The notes beneath the pieces are model-generated. The model saw nothing but the letters and a program-made list of their open reading frames with translations, was not told where the DNA came from and ran no database searches. From Dichetophora obliterata (taxonomy: Eukaryota; Arthropoda; Insecta; Diptera; Sciomyzidae): 64,000 nt of DNA. Made by a program: the position numbers and the translations under genes. This document shows, piece by piece, positions 19,982 to 31,639 of this stretch (the first letter of the stretch is position 1; the number at the start of each line of letters is the position of its first letter). The DNA is taken from contig OY986437.1 in NCBI GenBank assembly GCA_963920525.1, positions 111,282,715 to 111,346,714 on the forward strand, given 5' to 3'.

Positions 19982-19989
19982 TAGATTCA

Positions 19990-20222
19990 GAAAAACCCCT
20001 CCCTTGGTTACTCATCATCATAATAAAAGCGTTCCACAATAAGTAAGTTCTAGGGACGAATATATATTTAGAAATTATCAAAATGTCAAATACATTTAAA
20101 TTTAAAACAACTTGACAATATAAAAAGATCAAAAAAACTTAAATTTAAAAAAGTTTACTAGACAATATCACTGCCTGTTTTTGGATTACGCTTTTATTAT
20201 GATGAGTAAGAGGGGTTAATAT
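19990..20222. repeat. Short inverted-repeat element
   Basis: AACCCCTCCCTTGGTTACTC at 19993 and, inverted from 20219, AACCCCTCTTACTC match on through CATAATAAAAGCG. Arms are about 38 bp with a ~150-bp AT-rich loop. It lies immediately beside the preceding MITE. No target duplication is certain. Confidence 0.6.
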
Positions 20223-20867
20223 AAATTCTTAAGATATAATATACGTGTAACAAAAAAAAGAAACTTTTTTCAAACATTTTTTTAGACACAAGAAGTTATT
20301 CATTTTTTTTTAAATTTATGTTTTTAAAAGTTTTATTTGTTGTACATAAAAAATACTTTATAAACAACACATTAAACAAAAAAAAAATTTAAAAATGTTG
20401 AACTTTTTTGAAATAAAAAATCAGAACTTTTTTTTATTAAATAGACTTATTATATAATTTAAATATTTAAAAATTTAGAAAATATCTTCAATTAAGGTAA
20501 GTAGCGGCTGATGTCTTATTAAAAAAATAATAACATAACCTTTATTTTTTAATTTAATTTTCTTTTATCTGATTTAATCTTTTCAATCATAAAATTTACA
20601 AGTGTTTCCTCAAAAATACAAAATAAGATTTCAGAATTCGACTTTTTCTTCCAGTTATCGTTGAATTTTTTTTCTTTGTATTTTTCTTGGTACATTACAA
20701 CCAACTGTAATTTTTGTCTGCATTAGTAATTATGATTTCTTCTTAGTGTTGCCTCTGTTTTGAGTGTTTTTGAATATTTTAAGTATGAATAAGGATTAAG
20801 TTTGGATTTTCATTTCAAATATAAGAAATAAAAATAAGCAATTCTTTTTGCTAATACGCAGAAAATA

Positions 20868-20883
20868 AGAGAGAGAGAGAGAG
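20868..20883. repeat. (GA)8 microsatellite
   Basis: Pure AG run of 16 bases. Confidence 0.85.
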
Positions 20884-20999
20884 TAATGAAGCTTCTAATA
20901 CAGCTTAATGCCATTATTTTAAAACTTTGTGCGTTTCGGGATCACTAATTTCAAATCCCAAAATACCGCGGTTTGCCAAAACCATTCGGGATTGAAAAC

Positions 21000-23900
21000 T
21001 TGATACTTCCAGCTGCCACGTAATGCTTAATCGTTTTCTTTTCATGCGTTTGTGTTGCGAGAATTATAGTACACTCCATGTTTCTCTTTTCTTTTTGTGC
21101 TTAACTTAGCATAGCGCAACAAAAACAAAAAAGGTGAGACTCGAGCAAGGCGAAAAGTGATATACATATAAATGCGCTATAAACCAAACAAAAGAAAAAC
21201 AAATTTTTTATTTCGTTTGAAATGTATTGTCTTAAGGAGATTAATAGAAAAATGTCCACTGTGGTCTGCTAGTAAATAAATAGTCAAATCGTTCTGAATT
21301 TTTTCGTTTCAATTTTTATATGACTAAAAACTTATGTTTTTATAACTTTGTGCAACTGCTTTTATTTGTTAACTTTTTATTTCACATTCGATCTTGCAGC
21401 ACTATGCTGTAATGTGAGAAAGAGAAACTGATAATAGTTACTTAATTTCTTATATTTACTGATTTGATTTCAAATAAGTTTAGTTTCAAATAATAAGCAT
21501 ATAAATAATTTGAAAAAATTAAACCAGATATATTTGAACTAAGTATATATTTAATTATAAGTAAAAAAGAAAGAGAACATTTTTTTAATAATGTTTTCGA
21601 TCGCTGTTAATATGATAACTTGTATCGAAGAACTAAATTTATCAATAAAACTTCTCAATCAACAGTCAAATTCTTTTTAAAATATTATGCAAGTTATTAT
21701 TATGAGTATATTTTTTCCTGCCGGGTCAGTTTGTTTAACAGCCCACACAAAAGCTTTTGCTCTAAGTAAGTACCTATATAATTCATTGTTTATATATTTT
21801 CGTGCCGAAAATTTTCAATTTGTTCGCTAGCTATTTATCATTTAGTAATTAAGAAATGACGTTATTGAGAACTTAAGATGACATTTCATCAGAAGAGAAA
21901 TGTAAATAAACAAAAACTGATGGTGATCATTCATGAGCCCAAATGCTTTGTAGGTTTTGAGTTGAACCTCAAAAATATAATGTGTATTTATAGCTGAACC
22001 TCACATTGAATGCACCCAAGCCTTCGTGAAGCTTTTATCGTGATGCAATGTTTATCGACACATGTCCGGTGCATTGTAGTTTTTTCTTATCATGGAATGT
22101 CTGGGAAACAAGACCGGCAGCGCCACTCAAGCAGTCTGGGTAATCATGGACCCGTGTTTAAAATAAGTAATCGCTCAGCTTACCTCGGATAACGACGCCT
22201 GTTTTTAAAGGCATTTGGTTCATTTTAATCCGGAAATTGTTTAGCATTATTAAAAACAGATAAAAATAAAACTTGGAGAATAACTAAAGCTTTCCTTGCA
22301 CTAAAGATTAAGACTAGCATGCACTAAACACAGAATTCGTGATTAAAAAATATTTATGATTCTTAGTCAATTTTGAAGAAATTTTATATCGGTGAAGATA
22401 TTTTGTCATTCAACTAAATACATTATTACATGGATTCAAGGTCGGGGACGTAATTAAAGAATTACGACCTCGAATCAGCTGTGATATTTCATTTGGTAAA
22501 ATAACAAGTTGACAATTAGAATAAAATTAAAAAGTTTAAAATTGCACCTATTAATTATTTTAATTTTAATACATACATGGATATATCCTTTGATTCGGGT
22601 GCGCAAATCCTTTAAGAAAACCATATTCATCGTCATTGACGTCATGATTTTTACATATTCAAAATCTGTTGCCTCCTCTTTGGTTTTAAATATAATTTTT
22701 GTTTAAATAATTTTTTTTATTTCTTTATTTTGTGAGTTAAAAATAACACTAATCTTAATACTTTCATTTTAAATCCTATCGAAGTGCAAAACATAAAAAT
22801 TAATTATTAAAAACATTTTGATTCAAAATTTGACGTTGACAGAAATTCACTTATTTCGAGTCGCTTTTAAAAGAAACCATTTCGTACAAAACACATTAGA
22901 TGATGCACAAGAAATAAACAACAACACCAACAAAAACGATCTCAGATGTTTCGACATGCAATAAATTTAATAAAAATGTTTTCAAAATAGAAGATTTTAT
23001 GATGCGTTTAAGAATTTACTTTCTAGTTATATAGAAGACAGACACGCGGCCATTTCTTGCTTTACACGATTTCACAGAATATTTCAAAATACTTAACAAT
23101 AATTTCAGCCGTATTGAGCGAGTAAAAATTGTTTTCTTAAACCGAAGAAATGACAAAACTGTTCGAAACTTAAACGCAAAATACAATCATTTTCGCTGAT
23201 TGTCCGAGCGATGTTCCGAAAATAGTACGCAAACAAAAACATGTTACTAGAGAATCAGCCGGTAATAGCAACAACGCAGAATGCATGCCAAAGAAAAAAG
23301 TACTAAAAATAAGTATCAACATTTTACTTTGACATTTTGTATATAATTTATCCGTTGCTACTTTTCGCTTGTACCGCGTTGAAAAGATAAAGGCGCCGAA
23401 AACATCTGAGAATTAAATGAATGAGAAAACAAAAACTGTCAAACGTTCTACTATTGATTGGAATGCGTAAAAGAAAAGCGATCAAGAAGTAGACAGCAGA
23501 AATATTTTCCAAGTTCTTTAATATTCATCTTAAGCATTTATAGAATATTCAGAGAAGCTGTCTAATTTTGCTAAATTTTCTGATCTTTGTTAAATATTTT
23601 TAGAGTTTACGAAATGTTGTTCATTATCTTGTGATTCTTAATTTTTTAAGGTTCACGTAATATTAATTATTTTTAGAAACAGCACTTTCAAATACTACTA
23701 ATTTTTATATTTTTAAAATATTTTAAACAAAAATTTTAAATTTTATTGTTTTGAATTTATTCAAGTCCAACTAACAAAACTCGATTATGTTGTTGTAATA
23801 AAATTGTCACAAACCTGCAAAGAAAAAGAGAAAAAAAATATTTTAAAATTGTTTTATTTTTATTTTACAAAAATTACTATAAGGTATCAATAAAACTTTT

Positions 23901-24770
23901 TATCAGAATTATTTATTATTTAAACACATACACAATTATTTTAAGACATTTTTACTATGTGAAAGAAAAATTTAGATATGTTCGAATTTCGATGTTTTTA
24001 GGAGCGGAACTGTTTTGATCCAGTTTTGACTAACAATACACGTTTAAATTAGTGCGTTTCGAAAAACAGAGGGAGGGTGTCTGTCTACCTTATTTTATCA
24101 TTTTTAAATAAGTTATCCCAAACTTTGGTCCACGATGTTGAACCAGAACCGGAGGAAGAACGAGAGAACAATTGAATAGACAAATTATCAATTCCCATTC
24201 AGACCATTCAACTCCATTTGAAATTGAGAAAAGATAAATTGAAATTCAGAAAAATCATTTGCAATTCAAAAATGATTATTTGAAACTAGTATAAAAGCCT
24301 GTTCTACGACAAATCCTCCGCACACTTACTTTTTTGAGCCATTTGCCGAAAGCAATTTTTTCTCTTTTTAAAGCTTGATTTTTTTATTCACTTCATTTTT
24401 GCAAAATACAAATGTACCGCTTTAAATAACACTTTACGTATTGAAGCAGTGTTGAAAAATTTGTTCAAGTGGAAAAGTGCAAAACGTCGAGTTTGGTAAC
24501 AATCATATTCATACACAACTTTACAAACTGGCCTTGCAACCATCATATAGTACGTAACAACTCTGGTGTCGTTTCGCGGCTGATACAATTATATTTTTTG
24601 GTACAATCGACTCAAAAGAATTTTATTAAATTTTTCATAACTTTTTATAAACGGATGAAAAAAAGAGGTAGTTAGATCAAAAACGTACTATTGTAACAAC
24701 CCACTATTGTCGCTGATAGGTATCAAATATAATTTCTGTGCATATTTTCAGGCTGAACATTTTTTAAGTG
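21000..24770. other. Gene-free stretch
   Basis: No exon or mobile element could be supported. A higher-complexity island is present at about 22000-22200. A TATAAAAG sequence lies at 24291, just downstream of imperfect repeats of CCATTTGAAATT/CAGAAAA units (24205-24285), but no reading frame follows it. Confidence 0.4.
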
Positions 24771-24778
24771 CTTTACTG

Positions 24779-25416
24779 TTAGTGTTGCCAGGTTAGGGGA
24801 TTTCCCCTAGATTTAGGGGTTTTTTACCTTTGTTGAGGGATTTTAGGGGCAATAAATCTTTAGGGGTTTTTTTAGGGAGATTTAATTTTTTAAGGATAAT
24901 TTTAGGGGTATTGAAAAATTTACCTCTGGAAATAGTTTTCTTACTTTTCCTTAAAATTATGCTAAGAATTTAAGAAAAGAAGATATTTGGCTTTTTGGGT
25001 ATTTAAGCCCCACTATATAAAAACAGCTGAATTGGCAGCACTTCAAATAAATTACCAATCATTTCCCACTTCACTTCAAACTTGCTTCGCGCTTTACTTA
25101 AAATTAAAAGCAAGTATGGAAAAAACTATAGACAAAAAAGATATGCAAAATAAACCAAAAAGTGGGAGACGGAGGCTCCTTTCAAAAGTAAGATTTTATT
25201 TTTAGGTCAATTTCATATGAGACAATTGAGAACTATGAAGCAACTTTCTGCTCTTGTTAAAGACGTTCAACAGCTCAGCCTTTTAAGTACATAGGAATGC
25301 ATTGCAGTTGCACTACTTTTAAATTTTTATCTTTTTTGAAAAAAAATTTTAGGGGAATTTAGAGGGATTTAAGATCCAATCTAGGGGTAAATAGTGAAAG
25401 GCACCTGGCCACACTG
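24779..25416. mobile_element. hAT-like MITE with TTTACTG duplication
   Basis: The ends are AGTGTTGCCAGGTTAGGGGA on the left and, inverted, AGTGTGGCCAGGTGCC on the right. TTTACTG flanks both sides (24772-24778 and 25417-25423); with one mismatch the duplication is 8 bp, as for hAT elements. Several TAGGGG(A/T)TTT motifs line both ends. It is about 640 bp. A 72-codon open stretch inside (24987-25205) resembles no family I know and lacks an ATG at its start. Confidence 0.75.
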
Positions 25417-25446
25417 TTTACTGTCAAAAAAATAAATACAATTTGA

Positions 25447-25700
25447 AAAATACTGTGTGCGGAGCAGCATGCTTGCGTTTCATATATTTATGTTTCATAT
25501 ATTTATGTGCATACTTTCAGGATGAACATTTTTGAGAACAGTTTGAGAGATATTGGGCACGGAGCAGCGTGCTTGCCTTTTATATATTAAGATTGTCTTG
25601 AAAATCAGAAATTCCATTTGAAATTCAGAAAACATCAATTGAATTTTAGAAATTCCATTTGAAAATCACAAAAGATTAATTGCAATTCAAGTGAATTTAA
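25447..25700. repeat. Short direct duplications
   Basis: GGAGCAGCATGCTTGCGTTT at 25461 recurs as GGAGCAGCGTGCTTGCCTTT at 25560. CATATATTTATGTTTC is doubled at 25482. CCATTTGAAA units repeat at 25613 and 25649. A segment like GTGCATACTTTCAGGATGAA at 25508 also occurs left of the hAT-like MITE at 24738. Confidence 0.6.
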
Positions 25701-26099
25701 TTAAAAAAAATAGTTTAAATTTCTAAAACAAACGATTGAATTTCACCAATTTTATACATATTATTCTTATAAAAATATTAAATATGAAATCAACTTTGAA
25801 ACAGATTTTGACAGTTTGGACCACGCCCTTTCCGCCCCTTTTAAACTTACCTAAATTTTGCTATTGAAATACTTTTTACCATTGGAATTTTTCGCCAATT
25901 TAATGTAAAAAAATTTCTGTGCTTATTGACATTCACATATCCTTAAAATCGCAAAGAATCTTTGTAAAAAAGTTATTTTTTAAGCGTTTTGTTTCAGAAA
26001 ATTAAAAATAAAACAGAAAATTTGCAATAGTAAATAAAATATTTATTTGGGCGATACATCAATGCCTGCTATTTACTTTTAAAATATTATTTCATGTTA

Positions 26100-26640
26100 A
26101 TTTTGCCCGCGGCTACGCCTGAGTTGGTCAATCCGTAAGTTCCAATTTTGGCATACTTGTTCCAGCATTTCGGCCGGTATCTCACCAATGGCAGCTGTAG
26201 TGTTGTCTTCCAGGGTCAAATCGCATGAACTTGGCGACCAATGGACTGCCAAGGTCCATCATCGCACGGTACCTTTCCATTGACTGAAATGTTGCAATTT
26301 TCATTATTTTTAAAAAAATGCGGTCCAATGATGATGCCGGCCCATAAACCGTACCAAACAGTGCATTATTCAGGGTGCATTGGCAGCTCTTGAACTGCCT
26401 CTGGCTGCTCTTCAAACAAAATTCGGCAATTCTATTTGTTGAATCGCCTGTTCGGTATGTCATTTATGACGACCATAAAATGGATCTAGTTTGCTAAACA
26501 CATTTCTCACACAGCACGAGTTTTGATAATAAAATTCAATGATTTGCAAGCGCTGTTTGTTTGTTATTCTTTTCATGGTGAAATGGCAAACCTTACTGAG
26601 CATTTTTGGTTTTGCCACATGTGGTTTTGCCAATTATTCA
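26100..26640 (-). pseudogene. Decayed mariner-type transposase
   Basis: On the minus strand the N-terminal helix-turn-helix (26575-26465) reads MKRITNKQRLQIIEFYYQNS. After a large deletion, TVWYGLWAGIIIGPHFFKN appears near 26355-26300. After a second gap, TLEDNTTAAIGEIPAEMLEQ and VCQNWNLRIDQLRRSRGQ follow (26225-26105). These pieces fit the order of a DD41D-type mariner transposase. None of the catalytic Asp residues survives in a recognisable context. Frames change between pieces. Termini were not identified. Confidence 0.72.
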
Positions 26641-27120
26641 TTTTTTATTCGCTAATAATTTTTTATTCATTATGCATTTGTTAATAATTATTAATTTTTA
26701 TTCATTATTAATTATTTATTTATTCATTTTTTATTCATTATTCATTGTTTATTAATTATTCATTTTTTATTCATTATTCATTTAAGCCATAAATAAAAAA
26801 ATAATAAAAAATGAATAATGAATAAAAAATTAATAATGAATAAAAAATAATGAATAATGAATACCAAATGATTAATGAACAACAAATGAATAAAAAATTA
26901 ATAACGAATAAAAAATGAATAATGAACAACAAATGAATAATGAATAAAAAATTAATAACGAATAAAAAATGAATAATGAACAAAAAATTAACAACGAATA
27001 AAAAAAAAGAATAATTGAAAATTCTGAAATTCTTCGTGAATGGCATTCTTTGTGAATTATGAATAACGAAAATTAATAATTAAAATAAATAATTGAAATG
27101 AATAATTATTCATTATTGTT
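26636..27120. repeat. Inverted (TTATTCATT)n / (AATGAATAA)n arrays
   Basis: About 140 bp of TTATTCATT-type units (26640-26785) meet about 230 bp of the inverse AATGAATAA-type units (26790-27020), then more irregular copies. The whole forms a large imperfect palindrome centred near 26786. It is low complexity and may have grown by replication slippage around a palindrome. Confidence 0.78.
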
Positions 27121-27459
27121 CAAAATTAATGTGAATTAAGGATTTCATTTATAAATCAATTTTGCATTCATTCTAATTGCATTCTTATGTCGTTATTCAG
27201 TTGTACTTAAATTTCTGAATATGAATGCAGATTTTACAGCTCTGCCATTGAGCGATGAAACGTCAAAATACGAAAATTATTAGTTATTTAGATTTGCCAA
27301 CTATGTTCGTTTTGATAAAAAATGCTTGAAACTTGGCAGCATTTTAAGATCAGAAATAGAACCAGAACCCGAGCTGGTTCTAATTTTTATATTTGCTTTG
27401 TGAATAAAATAAAGCCGCGCATGAACGACCACGGGAATGCAGCTAATATCTCAATTAGA

Positions 27460-27740
27460 GATGAGGCAAGGGCACGCACGAGCACGACGACCATTTGCAC
27501 GGGCACGCATGAACACGAAATTTATTTTGTGCACGAAAAAGCACTATTTCAACTAAAAAATATTGAAATTGTTATAACATTAGAATGTGTTTTTATTATT
27601 TTTATTAGTTTTATTCAAATAACATATATATTTTGATGAAATAAAAACATAGTTGCTAAAGTGAAAGTAGTAAAATTTTACTGCACGAACATGAAAAAGC
27701 ACGAACATGAAAAAGACTTTGTTTTTCTTAAGCACGGGAA
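27460..27740. repeat. GCACGA-type minisatellite remnants
   Basis: Clusters of GCACGAGCACGA and GCACGAACATGAAAAA units occur at 27470-27540 and 27680-27740, separated by AT-rich sequence. Open frames across it are compositional. Confidence 0.55.
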
Positions 27741-27744
27741 AAAG

Positions 27745-28144
27745 GCAAAAAAATCAAAGGGGCTCGTTAGTGCGATTACCCTTAAACGAGCATTTATGGC
27801 AAATGTATTTTATTTAATTATAATGTACTTTGTTTCAAATAGAAAAGATTTTGGCATGTGATATAAATGCAAAAATCCTCAAATTAAAGTAAAACAAAAT
27901 TAAATTGAGATGAAGCAAATTTAATTTAACCACGCGCTTAACTTAATTTAAGGATGGTGTGTTTTTGAGTATTTTTGAAATGCACTTATAATTAAATTAA
28001 ATGCGTTTATATTTAATTTCACTGTGAATGGCAGCGTTGTTCATGCAATTATTTTAAAACATTAAGCTATTTTTTGAGCTATGTGTTTGAGTGGTATGTA
28101 TTTATGTATTAGAAAAGTTAATCAGGGATGGACGATTTATGTGG
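27745..28144. other. AT-rich non-coding spacer
   Basis: AAATTAAAT-rich sequence. Nothing specific was recognised. Confidence 0.4.
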
Positions 28145-28655
28145 TTTTTTTGCCATAGTTGAAAACCACAATTATGAGCACCCTTTAAAATAGAATTCGT
28201 GGTTAAGAACCTCCTACTATAGCTTTTTCTTACTGTGCAAATAAATGAACTTTCCAATTTGATATATTTTATAAATATATGGCATAAAAAAGGTTAACTT
28301 GTATTTTGAGCTTCTTCCATTTTTGCAATTAGAAAATAAGTGGCAACCGATCAGTTGTTTATGGAACTTTAAAAATTACGTTCCGTTTTTAGAGATTTCA
28401 TATTTAAATAACAAAAAATATAAAAACCTCTCGGTAAAGTGCGATATCAACGCCACGGGGTTTTTTAACTACACTGAAAACAACGCAATTGTGAATACCC
28501 TTAATGTGTTTTGTTCTGTTTTTGTCACTTTTTGAATGAAATGAATTAATTTACATTTTTTAGTTTCAAGTAATAAATAATAAAAAATTGTATTAAAAAC
28601 TTTACTTCTTAAGGTTTTTTCAATTCCGATAATCCCGGGATCGAGAAAAGCTTCC
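28145..28655. repeat. Dispersed repeat, copy 1 (TA-type MITE body plus CCCGGGAT motif)
   Basis: It is homologous to 59545-60040: AAAACCACAATTATG, ATTTTGAGCTTCTTCC-like, GCAACCGATCAGTTGTTTAT, CAACGCAATTGTGAATACCC, then TTTCAAGTAATAAATAAT and a CCCGGGATCGAG cluster. The left terminus found in the other copy (AGGGTATTCAGAATTG) is degraded here. It is non-coding. Confidence 0.8.
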
Positions 28656-29885
28656 GGGATTAGTTTCCTAGTATGTATGTATGTTAATCTGTTCCACTCC
28701 CGCTTTTAAACTACTTATCATAATTTGCCAAATGAGGTATCGGTTGAAGCGTTTTAATCGTCTACTGGTTATAGGCTATGTGACGTCACATTAAATAAAG
28801 CTCCTTCTAGAGGACATAACAAATGTAGTGAATACCATGTATAAGTACATAATTCATATCAATTTTTTATTCACGTATTTCTTCTTTACATTCTTATGTT
28901 TCAAAAGCTAAAACAAAAATATAGATTACGGTAAATAAAGCAACCAAAAAGTCTGCGTTCAGTTTTAAAATAAGTTGTTAAGGCATTAGAAACAGTAAGG
29001 AAAAATAAAATATACTAATTTGTTGGAAAGCCACGTAGTCTTAATCTGAATTTGATTTCATATTTGGCCTGTCACATCTGGTTATTGAAAGATAGTAATC
29101 TAAAAAATTCACACAATACTGTTTTTAGTTATATGTTAGGGCATATTTAAGCGAGGGATCGAACTTTTCGAAATCACTTAAAGAAGCATTAGATGCACAG
29201 TATTTAAGAACAATACTGGCAATAAGCCTTCAAAACCCATATTGATTCGTCTCAAAATCTTTTCTATCTTTGAGATAATGATTGGACGAATTTATGGTTT
29301 CAACGATAATTTGCATTATACACCTAGCGAAATAATTATAAAGGCAACCGTTTCTTTTTTACTACATTTTTTTAACCTCGTAATGGGCCCATAATATGTA
29401 AAGAAGTTATTGGGTTATTAACTGCTCTAACTATTTCATGTGCGCCCTCATTGTTAAAAAAACTAAAAACAATTTAAGCTGCTTTCGGAGCGGAATATTT
29501 ATAAAGGCATTACACAATTTTGCATTTTATTTGAATTGAAGGGCTTATTGCAATAACGTGATAAGCCACATGATCTTAAAAATCAATTTTTTGGGCTGAA
29601 TGCATTACTCAATGCACTGCCAACAACATTGAAGAGATTTTGGCTATTTCTTTTTTATTTTGTAACCTATCTGTAAAAGTTTCCATGTTCAATTCCATTT
29701 TTTTTAGACAAATATACATTGTTTTAAAACTTTTGAGTCGGTTATTTCGTAATATTTTTTATGTGGCTTATCATGTTCTTGCCATAAGCCCTTCAATTGT
29801 AGTGAACGCAGAAGCAAGCAAGAGTAAGTAAATTTTTATTTGACTTTTTTTTTTAGTAATAGCCATGATTTCAAATAAAATACAT
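28656..29885. other. Gene-free stretch
   Basis: AT-rich. No exon, TIR or transposase fragment was recognised. Confidence 0.4.
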
Positions 29886-29899
29886 TTAATTTTTACAGA

Positions 29900-30800
29900 A
29901 TGCCAAGTGGAAAACCATTGAAGTAATTTCCAACCGCGAAACTGCGAGATTATTAAAAAGGTCAAGTTGTGTCATTGACAATTTTATAAATTAGGCTGAC
30001 CAGTATGGGACCGCTAAGGATCAGGAAGAACTCCACTTATCAATGACAGAGCCAAAAATGAAATTAAAAGACTTGCTGTTAAGGATAATATAAGCGCAAA
30101 GGAAATAATTGGTAAAATGAACTTGAAAGTCGGTGTACGTCGTGTGCAGCAAATACTGAAACCAGATTTGGGACTCTCATTTAAAAAAAAATGTAGTAAA
30201 CTGGCGCTTTTGCAAAGGCACAAAATGGCCAGACTTCGATTTGCGGAAAAGTACAGATTTTGGGATGAAGAATTTAAGTCGGTCATATTTTCCGATGAAA
30301 AAAGGTCAATTGGGATGGACGAGATGGTTCAGACAAATATTGGCGTCGCAAAGGTTAAGCGTCAGCGCCGAAACTTTGGTGGAGGCTCCCTCATGGTTTG
30401 GGGAAGTATGGGCTATAAAGGAACCACTCCAATTTGCTTCGTTAGCACCTAGATGAACTTGCTGTATTATATACAACTGTTGGATGAAGTTCTTGTGCCC
30501 TTTGGAGAAAATATTTCTACCCCAGAATATATTTTCCAACAGGACAATGCAGCAATTCACCGCTCTCGAAATACTACAGAGTTTCTGGAGTCTAAGGGTA
30601 TACCAACTCTCGACTCTTAATCCTGATCTGAACCCTATCGGGACCTTATGGTCCATACTATCAACCAAAGTTTTCTATCATGGCCGTCAATTTAAGGACT
30701 TAAAGGAGCTTAAAACGGCAATTCAAGAAGAGTTGAAGAAAATTGATCCCATGCATATTCATACTTCGATAAACTCAATGCCAAGACGTTGCTAACAATG
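29900..30800 (+). pseudogene. Tc1-like transposase, frameshifted
   Basis: The N-terminal part is degraded (ETARLLKRSS, then INDRAKNEIKRLAVKDNIS-like). The best segment is 30117-30452: MNLKVGVRRVQQILKPDLGL through FKSVIFSDEK (first catalytic Asp) to GGGSLMVWGSMG. FQQDNAAIHRSR (second Asp, about 30536) is followed by a stop. Another frame then gives NPDLNPIGTLWSILSTK, where Gly-Thr replaces the Glu-Asn of the usual NPIENLW motif, so the third catalytic residue is lost. No matching termini were found. It is immediately followed by a MITE at 30841. Confidence 0.8.
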
Positions 30801-30840
30801 GAGGTCATATTAAAATTATTTTTATAACTAAAAAAATTAA

Positions 30841-31094
30841 CAGCCCTACTCTGGCCAATTAACAAATTGTTAACCAGTATTTTGAATATTTCAATATGTT
30901 TGTTGTAATTTTTTGATTCCAAAACAAAATTTTAAGCTCAAAAATAATTGATAAAAATTGTCAACTGCTTTTCAGTTATTGACAATTTCATTAAAAAAAA
31001 ATTTTTGAGCTTCGAATTTTGTTTTGAAAACAACAAACATATAGAAATATAAAAAATACTGGTTAACAATTGTTAATTTGCCAGAATAGGGCTT
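30841..31094. mobile_element. TIR MITE, copy B
   Basis: The ends are CAGCCCTACTCTGGCCAATT on the left and, inverted, AAGCCCTATTCTGGCAAATT on the right. The interior has a further palindrome around TTGTCAACTGCTTTTCAG and TTGACAATTT. Left flank is TAA and right flank TTA, compatible with a 3-bp TWA target as in PIF/Harbinger elements. It has no coding capacity. Confidence 0.82.
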
Positions 31095-31369
31095 TTAGTG
31101 CCTTTATATTTATTTCGCACAATTTTAAGGTTTCCTTTTTGTTTTCTTCTTTAAAAAGTTTAAGAAAAAATTTAAATATTTTTCAATCCCATTATTTTTT
31201 GTTTAAATCAATTGAATTAATAAAGTATAGAGCTATTTATTAAAAATGTTTCTTAATTCTCTTAAAATCACGTTATTTCTTGCCGCCTTTATAATAATTT
31301 CGCTGATGAAAGAAAAGGAAAGTCATCTAAATTATAAATTCTTACAAGCGATATCTTGTAATTGATTTA

Positions 31370-31635
31370 CAGCCCTATTCTTGCAAAGTATCAATTGTTA
31401 TCCAGTATTTTTATTATTTCTGTGTGTTTTTTGTAATTTTTTATTTCAAAATTTGAAGCACAAAAATAATAAATTTTGATAAAAATTTTCACCTGCTTTT
31501 CAGATAGTCACAATTTCATTAAAAATTTTTGTTTTTTGAGAATCATATTTTGTTTTAAAATCAAAAAATGACAACAAACACATAGAAACATTAAAGATAC
31601 TGGGTAATAATTGATACTTTGCCAGAATAGGGCTG
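31370..31635. mobile_element. TIR MITE, copy C
   Basis: CAGCCCTATTCTTGCAAAG on the left and, inverted, CAGCCCTATTCTGGCAAAG on the right, flanked on both sides by TTA (31367-31369 and 31636-31638). It is 266 bp and shares both termini and the CTGCTTTTCAG core with copies A and B. The clean 3-bp TTA duplication supports PIF/Harbinger-type insertion. Confidence 0.85.
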
Positions 31636-31639
31636 TTAG

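Noticed and set aside
18431..20998. One hAT-like element with CCCGGGAT ends
   Set aside because: The inverted TTTCAATCCCG at both ends is suggestive, but no 8-bp duplication is visible and similar motifs also occur as internal repeats elsewhere, so I list only the motif cluster.
24289..24330. TATA-box promoter (TATAAAAG)
   Set aside because: No initiator, exon or reading frame follows within a useful distance, and the site is next to low-complexity repeats.
26774..27046. 90-codon minus-strand frame with FLFVINFLFIIH repeats
   Set aside because: It is produced by the AATGAATAA-type microsatellite; a hydrophobic repeat peptide is what that array encodes by chance.
27322..27636. 104-codon frame rich in RTRAG and ARARTSTT
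   Set aside because: The composition follows the GCACGA minisatellite; no homology recognised.
29771..29965. 64-codon minus-strand frame ahead of the Tc1-like relic
   Set aside because: Opposite strand to recognisable transposase sequence and no family resemblance.
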